A stretch of DNA of 64,000 nucleotides from Blastocladiella emersonii ATCC 22665 (GCA_025594325.1 JANHCV010000001.1:3100001-3164000), one strand, 5' to 3'; numbered from the stretch's first letter, positions 21,516 to 35,795 are shown. Translations and numbers: made by a program. Notes: a model not told the origin generated them from the sequence alone.

Positions 21516-21794
21516 TGCAGCAGTTCATGGGTGGGCAGGGGGTCGGTGCCGTGCGTGAGAGACGGTTTTTTGGGTTGAGAAGCGATCGGCCGTGCCTCCT
21601 GAGACGCTGCGACGCGGCACAGGTGAAACGCGACGCGTGAAAGGCGATCAGCTGAGCTCACACGCCCCGCGACGCGACGGTGCCTCGCGGGCGCGAGACG
21701 TTTTCGGCCGTCGTCCCTCGCTCGCATCCTCTCTTAAGTCGCGCACGAAGACTGCACATGAAACGTTGATTACGATCGCATACGACAGGACACC
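21516..21794. promoter_or_regulatory. Shared 279-bp promoter of DNAI3 and CEP41
   Basis: The only sequence between the divergent start codons of two ciliary genes, so it probably co-regulates them. It contains CGCGACGCGTGA (about 21624), with an ACGCGT box, and short TA-containing stretches near 21735-21780. I looked for an RFX X-box (GTNRCC-N0-3-RGYAAC) and found no convincing match. Confidence 0.55.
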
Positions 21795-23419
21795 ATGAGC
21801 AAAAAGTCCATCATTTCCGACCGAAGCGTAGGTTCTGGTCTTCCGTCCAGCCATGCGCCCCTCGCTGACCGCGAGGACCGCTCTAGTTCCTCGGGAAGAA
21901 GCTGCCCAAGTCGAAGAGATACACGGACATTGGGTGCGTCCCGCCCGCCCCTGCCTGCCGCCGAGACGACGCAGCAGTAACACTCGCCGTCATGTAGCCC
22001 GACCATCGACACGGGCTCGAGCTCGCTGAGCCAGCTGCGCAAGCTCAAGGAGACGGCCGTCGACCACAAGTACCTCGCGAATGAGCTCTTCATCCGGCTC
22101 AAGCCGATCGTACGCTCCGCCCGGCTTCACGATCGTGCCGAACCGCCGCTTGACTGGTCCGCCACCTGTAGCTCTTCGGCCGGCTCATCTACGAGACGCA
22201 GATGGAGCACGACCTCGAGGCCATGGAGGAGGCCGTGAGCTCGCGCCTGCTCTCGCCGCACGCCTCGCGGGCAGGCACGCCCGTCCACCACCACCACCAC
22301 GCGCCGACCCCCGTCGCCGCGCCGTCGCCATGGGGAGACCGCGGCGGCGAGAGCGACGTGCCGAGCTTTGGCCGGCGGAGGCAGCATCCGGGGCGCCTGC
22401 ACGACTCGGTGATGGGGCTCATGGCCGACCCCGAGGTGACGCGGACGCCCGTCGGCGACGCCGAGCAGTCGCACACGCCGGGACTCCGCGGGCTGCGCAT
22501 GAACGGGTCCGCTGATACGGGGTACAACCACCAGCTGCCGTACCTGCTCCTCGACGTCCGCGAGTACGCCGACTGGCGAAAGTGCCACATTGTCGGCGGT
22601 ACGTGCCCGCTTCACTCTGTGTGCGCTGAGCGAGCGGCGGTAGCTCACTCGTCTCGGACCTTCGTGCAGCGCTGCCGTACCCGGCCGGCTTCATCAAGCG
22701 CGACCAGCTGTCGCGCGACCTGATCATGTACCGCAACAAGCCCGAGCACATTGTGATCCTCTACGACGACGACGAGACGTACGCCTGGTTCCCTCACTCA
22801 CGGCTGCGGTCCCTCGACGCTGACAACGGCCCCCTGTAGCATCGCGGTCCCCGCGGCGCAAATCCTGGCCGAGCGCGGCTTCGACAACGTGTACGTTCTC
22901 TCGGGCGGCCTGCACCACGCCGTAGAGAAGCTGTCGGGCGTGTTCGTCGGCGAGCCGCCCGAGAAGCGCCGCGCGCCCGCTGGCGCCCCCGCCGCGCTGC
23001 CCCGTCTCGGCCGCGCCCGTGGTGCCGTAGCCCAGCCCGCGGCCCCGTCGCCGCTGCCGCAGCTGCCCCCGGGTCCGCAATCGTTCAACATGCACGACCT
23101 GGAGCGCGCGCTGCTGAACGCGACGCCGAGCACGGTTGCGGGCGGCGGCGCCGGCAACTCGCGGTCGTCGACGCGGCTTAGCATGCGCAGCGACGCGTCG
23201 TCGACGGTGCCTGTCGTGCGCGGCGCGGGTGCGGGCGCGCGGTCCGTGGCCACACCCGTCTCGTCGGCGGGCTCGTCGCGGTCAGCCAGTACGAGCAGTC
23301 TCGGAAGTCGGGCTAGCGGGTCGAGCGGACGCGGCGGCGGCGGCGAGTCGCGGACCGGGTTCCGCGGCAGCGGCGGCAGTATGTACCGGCCGTCCAAGCT
23401 GGCTTACTCGGTCGAATGA
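21795..23419 (+). CDS. CEP41: CEP41, rhodanese-domain centrosomal/ciliary protein
   Basis: Exons 21795-21827, 21887-21933, 21998-22109, 22172-22598, 22670-22778 and 22840-23419 encode 435 aa; introns are 59-71 nt. The N-terminus (FLGKKLPKSKRYTDI, IDTGSSSLSQLRKLKET, ELFIRLK) and the rhodanese domain (YLLLDVREYADWRKCHIVG, ALPYPAGFIKRD, IVILYDDDETIAV, ERGFDNVYVLSGGL) align with human CEP41 in order and spacing. The usual catalytic cysteine of sulfurtransferases is absent at the loop after ILYDDDE, as in CEP41, so this is a scaffold rather than an enzyme. CEP41 promotes tubulin polyglutamylation in cilia by recruiting TTLL6. A His/Pro-rich insert (five consecutive His near 22290) and a long Ser/Gly tail are lineage-specific. 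Confidence 0.92.
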
Positions 23420-23588
23420 CGATGGCGGCGTAAGCAAGGCTGGCTGTGGCGAGGAGACGAGAGCGGATACACGATAATTTAAAACTTTCTTTGGCATTGC
23501 GGTTTGGTATGACATTGCGCTGCAGACATGGATGGATCGACAGAACAGGTGAAGGGGAAGGGAGTGAGATGTGCGGCAGCGGTAGCCC

Positions 23589-26434
<2,846 letters not shown>

Positions 26435-27868
26435 ATGAAGGCTCTCATTCTCGTCGGCGGTAAGTATCGCACGCTCCTCCGCTGCGCGCTCGCGGCCAGC
26501 GACGCGTGCGCGTGCCGGCGGGCAGATGGAATGGATGGACACGAACGGCGAGATGGACGCGCGACACGCCGCGCCGCGCGGCGAGGCGACTTGCCCGTCC
26601 TGCATGACGCTGCTTGCGACGCGTCGCGGACAGCAACGTCCGCTGTCCATCTGTTCCACCGCGCCCGCACGCTCGCGTCGCCTGCGCTCGTCGCGCCCCG
26701 AGACCACGCATGCTCACCATCGCCCGCTTCTCCTCTCCGTAGGTTTCGGCACGCGGCTGCGCCCGCTCACGCTCACCATGCCCAAGCCCCTGGTCGAGTT
26801 CGCCAACAAGCCCATGATTCTGCACCAGATTGAGGCCCTGGCCAAGGTCGGCGTCAAGGACATCGTGCTCGCCGTCAACTACCGCCCCGAGGTCATGGTC
26901 GGCGTGCTCAAGCAGTACGAGGCCCTCTACGGCGTCAACATCACCTTCTCGGTCGAGACCGAGCCGCTCGGCACCGCCGGCCCGCTCGCCCTCGCACGCG
27001 ACATTCTCGGCAAGGACGACTCGCCCTTCTTTGTCCTCAACTCGGACGTGATCTGCGAGTTCCCCTTCGACCAGCTCGCCGCCTACCACAAGGCCCACGG
27101 CGGCGAGGGCACCATCATGGTCACCAAGGTCGAGGAGCCCTCAAAGTACGGCGTCGTCGTGCTGCAGAACGGCCACGCCTCGCGCATCGAGCGCTTCGTC
27201 GAGAAGCCGCAGCACTTTGTCGGCAACCGCATCAACGCCGGCATCTACATCTTCTCGCCCGCCATCCTCGACCGCATCGAGCTGCGCCCGACCTCGATCG
27301 AGAAGGAGACCTTCCCCGCCATGGCCGCCGACGGCCAGCTGCACGCCATGGACCTCGAGGGCTTCTGGATGGACGTGGGCCAGCCCAAGGACTTTTTGAC
27401 CGGCATCGGCCTGTACCTCGCCTCGGTCCACCGCCGCCAGCCCGCCACGCTCGCCGCGGGTCCGCACATCCAGGGCAACGTGCTCATCGACCCCTCGGTC
27501 AAGATCGGCGAGGGGTGCAAGATCGGGCCCAACGTGACCATTGCCGAGGGCGTCGTCATTGGCGACGGCGTGCGCATCAAGAACGCGTGCATCCTCAAGA
27601 ACTCGGTCGTCCGCGACTTTTCCTGGATCGAGCGCAGCATCATCGGCTGGAACTCGACCGTCGGCCGCTGGGTACGCGTCACCCTGCCTCTCACATCCCG
27701 TAGCACTCTCGCTGACCCGCTCTCCCTCGTCTCTAGGCGCGCCTCGAGGGCGTCACGGTGCTCGGCGACGACGTGTCCATCTCGGACGAGATCTACGTCA
27801 ACGGCGGTTGCATCCTGCCCCACAAGTCCATCTCCGTGTGCATCCCCGAGCCACAAATCATCATGTAA
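26435..27868 (+). CDS. MPG1: Mannose-1-phosphate guanylyltransferase (GDP-mannose pyrophosphorylase)
   Basis: Exons 26435-26459, 26743-27671 and 27737-27868 encode 361 aa, the length of Psa1/GMPPB. The first intron splits the nucleotidyltransferase signature GG-x-GTRLRPLT, giving ALILVGG then [16 protein letters not shown]. Further hallmarks are [48 protein letters not shown] and [12 protein letters not shown], and a left-handed beta-helix hexapeptide tail ([20 protein letters not shown]). The C-terminus PEPQIIM is typical. The enzyme makes GDP-mannose from GTP and mannose-1-phosphate for N-glycans, GPI anchors and mannan, and supplies the dolichol pathway that also needs ALG8 (61-63 kb). Intron 1 (283 nt) is long for this genome. 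The 428 bp to ferrochelatase look gene-free. Confidence 0.97.
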
Positions 27869-28296
27869 GCGCGAGACCGTCGTGTGTCCCCCCGCTCCTC
27901 TCCTCCCTCCCTCCCTGTACAGCCGTCGCCCTCGTCATTGCACATCCGCCATCCCACGCCCGCACTCTCTCCCCCGCACTCGACTGCTCTCGCGTTTTGC
28001 CCGCCGCAGCTCCTCCTTTCCCACCCCACGCATCCCGTTATTGCATTCGTTCGCCAGTCATCTCATGCCCATCGCCGAGCGCGGTATTCCACTCTTGATA
28101 GATATTTTCCGTTACCATCCCGATGGCCTCGATGAAATCACGCGGGCGCGGATGTCGACGCGCCGCTCCGATCGATCCTGACCTCCCACGCTTCGGCTCG
28201 CCGTTGCACCCGGCAACAAATCCGCCTTTGGATCGCCCTGCCGCGCCCTCTCTCTCTCCTGAGCCCGACACCACGTAACTGCTACGAATCATCATC

Positions 28297-29576
28297 ATGC
28301 TGCACCGGCAACTGTCGTCGATGCTCATGCGCCAGTCGTCCGCATGGACGGCGCGCTCCATGGCCACGTACGGCGGGACTCTGCGCATCCCATCGTGCCA
28401 CCACACGCGAGTGCTCATGCCATCGACGTGTACCGTAGCCAGGCGGCCACTGCTACGGCCCCGTCGTCGTCGATGGCCGTGACCGACAACTCCAAGGGCA
28501 CGGCGATCCTGCTCATGAACCTCGGCGGGCCCGAGACGCTCGACGCCGTGTACCCGTTCCTGCAAAGCCTGTTCTCGGACCCGGACCTGATCCCGATCCC
28601 GTTCCAGGACAAGCTGGCGCCCATCATCGCCAAGCGGCGCACCCCGAAGATCCAGGACCAGTACGCGCAGATTGGCGGCGGCAGCCCCATCAAGATGTGG
28701 ACCGAGAAGCAGGGCCGCGCCATGGACGAGCTGCTCGACCAGCTGTCGCCCGCGACCGCCCCGCACAAGTCGTTCATTGGGTTCCGGTACGCGTCGCCCA
28801 TGACCGACGACGCCGTCAAGGCGATCCAGGACGCCGGGTTCAAGCGCGCCGTCGCCTTCACCCAGTACCCGCAGTACTCGTGCTCGACCACGGGCTCGTC
28901 GCTCAACGAGCTGTACCGCCAGCTCAAGGAGCTCGACCCCAAGGGCGAGCTCGACTGGTCCGTCATCGACCGCTGGCCCACCCACCGCGGCCTCGTCAAG
29001 GCGTTCGCCGACCGCATCCGCGCCGGCCTCGAGCAGTACCCGGCCGAGGTCCGCAGCAAGGTGATCCTGCTCTTCTCGGCGCACTCGCTGCCCATGACCG
29101 TCGTCGAGCGCGGCGACCCGTACGTGCACGAGGTGGCGGCGACCGTCAACGCCGTCATGGCCGAGCTCGGCAACTCGAACCCGTACCGCCTGTCGTGGCA
29201 GTCCAAGGTCGGCCCGCGCGCGTGGATGGGCCCGCAGACGTCCGACGTGCTCGAGTCGCTCGGCAAGAAGAAGCTCGACAACGTGCTCCTGGTCCCGATC
29301 GCCTTCACGTCCGACCACATCGAGACGCTGTTCGAGCTCGACCTCGAGTACCTCGAGGAGGCCAAGTCCAAGTGGGGCATGCAGGGCGTGCGCCGCGTCG
29401 AGTCCCTCAACGACTCGCCGCTCTTCATCGAGGCCATGGCCGACCTCGTCCACAACCACCTCAAGGACGGCCGCAAGACCTCGCCCCAGCTCGGCCTCCA
29501 GTGCCCTATGTGCACCAAGGTGAGCTGTCGCGACGCCAAGAAGTTCTTTGCCAAGGACTTCGCCCTGACCATCTAG
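28297..29576 (+). CDS. HEM15: Ferrochelatase, mitochondrial
   Basis: Exons 28297-28367 and 28439-29576 (71-nt intron, GTACGG...CCGTAG) encode 402 aa. Exon 1 gives a mitochondrial presequence (MLHRQLSSMLMRQSSAWTAR). The chelatase core begins GTAILLMNLGGPETLDAVYP and continues ITPFYRYASPMT-like GFRYASPMTDDAV, FTQYPQYSCSTTGSSLNEL, ILLFSAHSLPMTVVERGDPY (catalytic His in SAHSLP), SWQSKVGPRAWMGPQT and PIAFTSDHIETLFELD. The enzyme inserts Fe2+ into protoporphyrin IX at the matrix face of the inner membrane, the last step of haem synthesis. The cysteines in LQCPMCTKVSCRDAKKFF fit a C-terminal 2Fe-2S site, seen in metazoan and some fungal ferrochelatases. Confidence 0.96.
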
Positions 29577-30389
29577 GCTGGCCCCGCGCGGGTCGCCGTC
29601 CCCGCCCAATACATTCCGTAGTAGATCATCTATCGCACCTCATCGATGGCACCGCCGACGCTGAACACGTCGCGAATGAGGGCCGCGCCAATCACGACGC
29701 AGGGCGGCTGCCCCACGCAGCCTTCCGCGGATCGTGCACGCGCTCGTTCAACGCTGCGCGTCGCTTGAATTCAAACCCCAGCAAGGCGTAGAGGCGGCGC
29801 CATCCGCTTGGTCACCGGGCCATGCGATCGCCGTCAGCCTGACCAACCTTGGCCCGAGCTTAGCCAGCCGGCCTTCCGCGCCGCGATGCGTGCAACGCGA
29901 CGGGTGCCCCACACTCGACCGCGTGAGCGGCAGGCCGTGCATGGGCGCTCATTTCACAGGGTTTGATTAGCCTTCCAGACTTGGCACGTACGGGGCGTAC
30001 GCATGGGCCAAGTCGGCGATGCCCGGAGCGAAGAAACCGTTCGGCGTCGCGGGATGGGTGGCTCAGCAGCGAGCGTCAGCAAACCCCAGCACCACCTTGC
30101 GCTCGAACGGGAAACGTGTCAGCTCTTCTCGCTCGCGTCGCGGACACGGTTCCGACCTGCGCCGAAATAAGCTGTAATGAGCGGGAAATGAGACGTAGCG
30201 ACTGGTGCTACGTGGGTCGAGGCCGACGGCGAGCGGTGATCGGTTCAATGATCCGCGTCGCTCATCCAGCCCGCCCGCTGCCACCGACCGTGGACCGCCC
30301 GAGAGTACAAGTACCGGGCCCTCCCCCGCTCCTCATCTCTCGATCCTCACCAGCCAACCCTCCTTCCACAAACCAACCAGCCGACCAAG
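29577..30389. other. Intergenic region between HEM15 and secreted-protein gene
   Basis: No gene, tRNA or repeat family was recogn­ised. The last about 60 bases before the next ATG are C/A-rich (CAACCAACCAGCCGACCAAG), typical of a fungal 5' leader. Confidence 0.5.
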
Positions 30390-31385
30390 ATGCAGATCCT
30401 CGCCATCCTCGCCTCCGCGGCCCTGCTCTCCACCACGGCCTCGGCCGCCCCCGCCCCCTCGGCCTCGACCGACATGACCTGCGCCAAGACCTTCACGCCC
30501 GGCTTCATGTCGCTCATGACGTGCCACTGCCTCGCGTCGTGCACCGTGACCGGCCGCTGCTGCCCCGACTACGACGCCTTCTCCGCGTCGGCCTCGGCCT
30601 TCATGCGCTCCAAGGACATGGTGATCGCGCGCCGCGGCCCGAACACCGAACCCGCCAAGGACAAGCCGTACCACAAGTCCGAGCCCGCCATCACGGCCAT
30701 GACGACCAAGGGCACCGGCAAAGAGGCGGTCGCGCTGCTCACGGTGCGCCAGTGCACCTTCGAGGACGTGGCGCGCGCGCCCGTCAACCCGGGCAACGGC
30801 GACATGACGACCATGCCGATGCCCAAGTGGGAGCTGCGCTCGTGCGGCGAGGGCTACGACGTGGTCGCGCACAAGGTCGGCGGCAACGGCCAGATCGTCG
30901 CCTTCGAGGACGCGGTCAAGGTGCCCGCGACCGTGCGCGTCGCGGTCGGCCCGCTGCCGCCGACCGAGATCGCCACGATCCAGCCGTACCCGGCGCCGTG
31001 GAACGTCATGTACTACGCCGAGGTCAAGGGCGCGTCGGCCGCGTCGGCGTACAAGGCGGCGCTGGTGCAGGAGCCGCTCGTGCCCGGGTTCACGGCCGAC
31101 CTCAACAAGCGCGCGTCGGGCAAGCTCGGCTTTGATCCGACCACGGGCCGCAAGTGGTCGGTGCGTGCGGCCACGTTCGGCACGGCCGAGCCCGTCAAGT
31201 ACGCGCCCACGACGCAGGACGTGACGGCGCTCCAGCTCGACGAGGAGTTTGTGTCGCGCGCGCACTCGGCCAACTACCACGTCACGCCGACGCGTGGTGG
31301 GTACCTGCGCCGCGTGTTTGACGGCCAGCAGTGGGTCGACACGGTCGATGCCCGTGGCAACCGCGTCGTCGCCTCGACGCTCTAA
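30390..31385 (+). CDS. Secreted protein with somatomedin-B-like cysteine cluster
   Basis: A single exon encodes 331 aa, starting with a clean signal peptide (MQILAILASAALLSTTASAA, cleavage near APAPS). The mature N-terminus holds six cysteines in about 35 residues: TCAKTFTPGFMSLMTCHC, LASCTVTGRCCPDYDAF. The CHC...C...CCPDY spacing resembles somatomedin-B (SMB) knottin domains, although SMB normally has eight cysteines. The remaining about 250 residues have only a few cysteines (RQCTFED, RSCGEGY) and no motif I recognise; a C-terminal LRRVFDGQQWVDTVDARG looks beta-rich. The leader and cysteine cluster suggest an extracellular or cell-wall protein, possibly adhesive. No membrane anchor is visible. 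The function is unknown. Confidence 0.75.
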   Translation: MQILAILASAALLSTTASAAPAPSASTDMTCAKTFTPGFMSLMTCHCLASCTVTGRCCPDYDAFSASASAFMRSKDMVIARRGPNTEPAKDKPYHKSEPAITAMTTKGTGKEAVALLTVRQCTFEDVARAPVNPGNGDMTTMPMPKWELRSCGEGYDVVAHKVGGNGQIVAFEDAVKVPATVRVAVGPLPPTEIATIQPYPAPWNVMYYAEVKGASAASAYKAALVQEPLVPGFTADLNKRASGKLGFDPTTGRKWSVRAATFGTAEPVKYAPTTQDVTALQLDEEFVSRAHSANYHVTPTRGGYLRRVFDGQQWVDTVDARGNRVVASTL

Positions 31386-33170
31386 GTGTCCTCGACTCCT
31401 CTCTCCACTTAAGCCCTAGAAGTGTGTTTCCGTGTGTGTCTACCCTCCTTGTGTGTCTTGTCTTGTCGGTACCCCCAAAAGTGCAATACAGGCTCAGTTA
31501 GTGTGTTTTCTTTAAAAGTCTCGCTGTTGCTTCAAATCATCTCCGCCCTGCGTTCCGCGCGAAACGATGATCTGACACTGGAGGTCATGCAAGATTTCGC
31601 GACCGAGAGCCTGCGCCAAGGTGGGCCACGACGAGGGCCTGCGTCTCGGCGGTTGGCGCACAGCCGAGGGCCCGGCGGGAAGGTGAGCTGGGCGTGCCAT
31701 ATCAGTTGGTGTAGGAATCCGTGCACGCCACGCGCCCCGGCCCTCTGAGCGAGGGGACCTCGTCCGAGGTTTCCTAGCTCATGGCCGGCGCGCCGGTGGA
31801 TGTGCGGCTGCTCCGCCGTGGGGCAGGCTCAGCTCATGGCCTGCTTTTGCCGCGGCGGACGGGGCCGTCGCTCCGGTCGAGAAGGTGGAGTCAGGAACGC
31901 TGCGCGCTCGGACCCTTCGCGCAGCCGCCCTCAACTCGCTCTCGTGCGCCCAGCCCTTGAGGTCTCTTCCGAAAGTGCTGTAATGAGCTCCCCCCTAGGT
32001 TTCTCTCTCGTTTGGTGTGTGTGTGGTTTTGTTAAGATTCAAGCACGTGGAATAGATGGGCAATGAACAAAGAAGCGTGCTTGGTGCGCGGATGCTCGCA
32101 GAGCACCTGCGCCCGCGACTCGAGCAGCTGGTTCTGAGCACCGCGACGATTGATTGATTACTCGGCTGCCGTGCGCCTCAAGGCCGACTTTTCGCCCAAC
32201 GTCCTTCACTTGACCTAACTTGTGTCGCAGGCGCCAACTGGGTCCGACTCGTTCGAATGAATGACTGAATGAATACACACATCCTCACTGCTTCTTTCTG
32301 CGGCGGTCGGTTGATTGCGAGATCCAGGGCCAGCGGGGCGCGACGAGCGAGTGCGGGCCATGGCCGTGCCATCATCAATCGATGGGTGCGTGTCTTGCTG
32401 AGAGAAAGAATCCACCACGCAACACAAGGGCACGGGTGCATCGGGGCGGACGGCGGACGGCTTCCGAAAGGGAGGGGATCTGCCTTCTGAAGCGGACGCG
32501 CTGCGCCACAGCGTGAGGACACGAGACGAGGTGGCGGCGTCGGCGTCGTTTCGAGTCGCCGCCACTCTGGCCGCCACTCGCGGCGGGCCTCCCAAGTCTG
32601 CCCGCCCCGCCGCCACCTCTCCCTCTCGGTGTCCCATGGATCCTATGCAACTTTGACGTCTAACTCGTCGAACTCGATGCATCGACTTCAGGGCGTGCGT
32701 GGTCATGCTGGGCTCGTCGAAGCACCGTGCTGATCGAGTGTCTCCTGAACTCGGCGACCGCGGCCACCGCGGCGACCACAAGCGCGGACCGGGAGCGCTG
32801 GCTGGGCCGGTGCTCGATGCCGGAGCTTGTCTCGATCCATCCTGCCCTGATGGTTGCTGCTATTCACATAGGTACACGTTGGGCGGTATCCCGCGGTAGT
32901 AAGGGCCGTGGGCAGTCTGTCTCAACGCGCGGGTCGCTGCTAGCTTGACTCGCATCGCTTTGTTGATTGATCACTGCGGACTGCCCAAGCCCCCGAGGCT
33001 CTCAACTGTGTCCCGAGCGGCGGCGCATCAAGTCGATCGCCAGGCGCAAGGACAGAATATCAATTGGCTTCTCATTCAATAATCAGTTACCTGATCAATC
33101 ACATCCTGTGCGGGCCGCAGGACGGCGGCCACGCAATACTGTTGCTTTCCTTGTTCTTGGAAGGCCCCAC
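31386..33170. other. 1.8-kb gene-poor interval
   Basis: No coding exon with phase-consistent splicing or recognisable domain was found. The first 120 bases are T-rich (TGTGTGTCTTGTCTTGTCGG), fitting a 3' UTR of the secreted-protein gene. A repeat copy lies at 32486-32534 (separate entry). Confidence 0.5.
32486..32534 (-). repeat. Dispersed repeat with tRNA A-box-like core, copy 1
   Basis: Read on the minus strand, CGCCGCCACCTCGTCTCGTG then TCCTCACGCTGTGGCGCAGC then GCGTCCGC matches 37211-37258 on the plus strand, apart from a few bases. The core TGTGGCGCAGCGCGTC resembles a tRNA/SINE RNA polymerase III A-box (TRGCNNAGY). No complete tRNA cloverleaf or B-box follows. Confidence 0.6.
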
Positions 33171-34834
33171 TCAGAGGTAGTAATAGTACTCGAAGCAGTA
33201 CGAGATGGCGAGCAGCGGCGGGCCGGCGAACATGCCGAACCAGAAGAAGGCGTTGCCCGCGACCGGGTGGCGGCGGCTCCACGGCAGCCGCCCGAGCCAG
33301 ATGAGCGGGAGCTGGAACATTTGCAGCAGGAACAGGTACATGCGGAACTTGCGCGACACGATGATCATGGCGAGCTCGTGGAGGCACGAGCTGAAGAGGA
33401 ATGTGAGCAGCGTCGCGTTCTTCTTGGACACCTTGTAGTTCTGGATCGACTCGAGGTACTATCAGCGGCGGTGGCGCGTGATTGATTTGATTAGTCGGGC
33501 GAGACGTGAGGGGTTCGAGCGTGAGTGAGACTGCTCGACACGCACGACGTGACGCAGCAGGAACTCGTGGACCGGCTTGTTCCACTCGCGCGCAAACTGG
33601 TCAAACGACGACGAGTTCCACCAGAGCCCGTAAAAGTTGCGATCCTAGAAGTGACGCGGGTGTACATACGTCAGAGTACGACCAATGGGTGTCGCCGAGT
33701 CTCGCGCAAGCATCCAGCGCACCGCGAACCTATACGGTGCCAAGAGTCAGCCGCATGATGGCGAGGAACCAGCCAGTCAACCAGTCGCAAACCGTACCGC
33801 GTAATCTCGGCAAACCCGTTGCAGACGCACTCGAAGATGATGTAGAAGGTCATGAGGTAGCAGATCATGAACGGGAAGAAGAGCTGCGCGAGGAGGCCGG
33901 CAAACGTCATGTTGCGCATGTTGTGGAGCACGGGCAGGATGTAGTGCTCGACCGTGATGTACATGAGCATGATGCTGCCGAGCGTCGCGGCGAGCTTCTC
34001 GCAAACGTAGGACCAGCGGATCGACTGGGTGCGCGGGTACTCGAGCTCGGCGAGCTCGGCCTTGACCTCCTCAAGCCGTGACGTGACGGTCGCGGCGGTC
34101 GGGTCGGCCACGGACTCGAGCAGCTTGTACTCGGCGCGCACGCGGCGGTCGGCCCAGTACCGCTCGTTGAGCTCGCCGTTGTACTGGTTGTACGAGTGGA
34201 TCTTGAACAGCATCGCGATGACGTGCAGCGTCAGGGTGCCGGACTGGACCCACGGCAGGTCGCGGTGCCAGATCCACGAGAGCCAGCCAAAGAAGAAGAC
34301 GGACTGGACCGTGTGCTGCAGCACGGCGCGCACGAGCGGGTGGCGGAAGACGTGCATCTTCATGAGCCAGTTGAGGACAAAGGCCGAGAAGAGCGAGGCG
34401 ACGATCATGAGGTCGTCGCGGACCAGGCCGAGCAGGTTGGACGTCATGAGGCGGAAGGTGCCGAGGCCGAACAGGATGCCGGTGGTCTGCAGGTTGTTGA
34501 CCATGGTGAGCAGGGTGTAGAAGCCCATGGCGACCCAGAACAGGACAAAGAAGCCGCGGAAGTCGTCTTTGTCGCGCTCGAGCCGCTCGAGGTCGAGCTT
34601 GGACGAGCGCGCGCGGAACGGGCTCCCGCGGCGCGACGAGGGCTTGGAGATGCGGCACGACGACACGGAGGTCGAGGACGCCGACGACAGCGTCGAGTCG
34701 GTGAGGTGGCGGCCGAGGCGCGCGTGCAGGTGGCTCTGCGGGCTCAGGCGCGTCGGCGACGTGGTGCGCGGGATGCGCGTCACGGGCGACACATTGAGCT
34801 TCTCTCGGGTTCGGTCGCAATGTCGCGCGTCCAT
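33171..34834 (-). CDS. Sterol O-acyltransferase (ACAT/ARE-type MBOAT)
   Basis: Four exons: 34834-33798, a 7-nt microexon 33729-33723, 33644-33546 and 33458-33171; 476 aa. The microexon (GTTCGCG) is needed to restore frame and the conserved FADR motif (EITRFADRNFYGLWWNSSSF). Multi-pass MBOAT features: IYTLL-like helices from residue about 80, FREWNKPVHEFLLRHV-type segment (REWNKPVHEFLLRHV) and the catalytic-His motif SSCLHELAMIIV, then YLFLLQMFQLPLIWLGR. These fit SOAT/Are1-Are2 better than DGAT1. ER enzyme that esterifies sterols with acyl-CoA for lipid droplets. The usual FYxDWWN here reads FYGLWWN, so the Asp is replaced. About 75 Ser/Arg-rich N-terminal residues are cytosolic. Confidence 0.88.
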
Positions 34835-35795
34835 CAAGGGTGGCGAACCGCGAAGCGGTTGCGGCCAAGGCGTTCAAGGCTTTCCCGCTCGATCGCGGCC
34901 GCCCGTCTCCCAAAGACGCGCGTGGCGCCATGCGTAAGGCGCGGGGCGCGCTCCCATACCTCAAGGCGCGCTGGGGCAACTGGCGGAGTCCTAGGCACGG
35001 ACTGGAATGCGACGGGCCCCTCACGCCCGCTTTGCATTGCACATTTGATCGGCGGAATCGGGGAGGGGAGGAGCGTCCGGTGCGTGCCGCCTTTTTGCTT
35101 CCGCACCAATTGCTGCGCGCTTCAACTTACGCTTTTTTTTTTTTTCTTGAATAAACGGGCGGCGCCCTTATGAGCAGCTGCGATTGGCCTATTATTTTGC
35201 GCCAGACACCTTGAGATCAATCCCTCGAAACGCTCTGCGAACGGCGGGACGGTCCGCAAGCCGTCCCGCCCTTTGCTCGGCTGCCGGGTCACCACCACGT
35301 CCAGCGAACCATCACCGGACGCGTCAAGGGCGCGCGGTGATCGTTACGATCAACGCCTGCGAGCCGCAAGACGCGTCCGAAACTCGACGCGCGCGGCGAG
35401 GTCGGCGCGAGACAGTCGGTCACGTGCGCGGCGCGAGACACTTGGTCAGGTGATGCGCGCGCCGACGCGCCTCGCGTCTTAGTGGTGAGCTTGGTGCTCT
35501 TTGCTCTTGTTCTCGCATGCCCGTGTTACCCCAGTACTTTGTTGAGCTCAACGAGCGGCGCCGGACCGAGCTGCGCGTGCGCACCAAGGACAACCTACTT
35601 CTCGCGTCCCGCGAGTGCATCAAGTGCGTCGCGCTCCGAGTCTGGACCCACGCGCTCATGTGATGAGATTCAATGAAGATTGATTTGGATTTGGATTTTG
35701 TATTTTGGATTCATGTACATGAGTGAATGGCAGCAAGCAGCAGCAAAGTCAGTTGCAAAGCCGTATAGGTAGTCGCGAGAACCGCAACCGCTCGC
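34835..35795. other. Intergenic region with a T-tract
   Basis: Promoter side of the acyltransferase gene. A run of 14 T at about 35130-35143 is followed by CTTGAATAAA. No gene, tRNA or repeat was recognised in the rest. Confidence 0.45.

Noticed and set aside
28038-29609. 523-codon minus-strand open frame opposite ferrochelatase
   Set aside because: Antisense shadow of HEM15; no recognisable motif.
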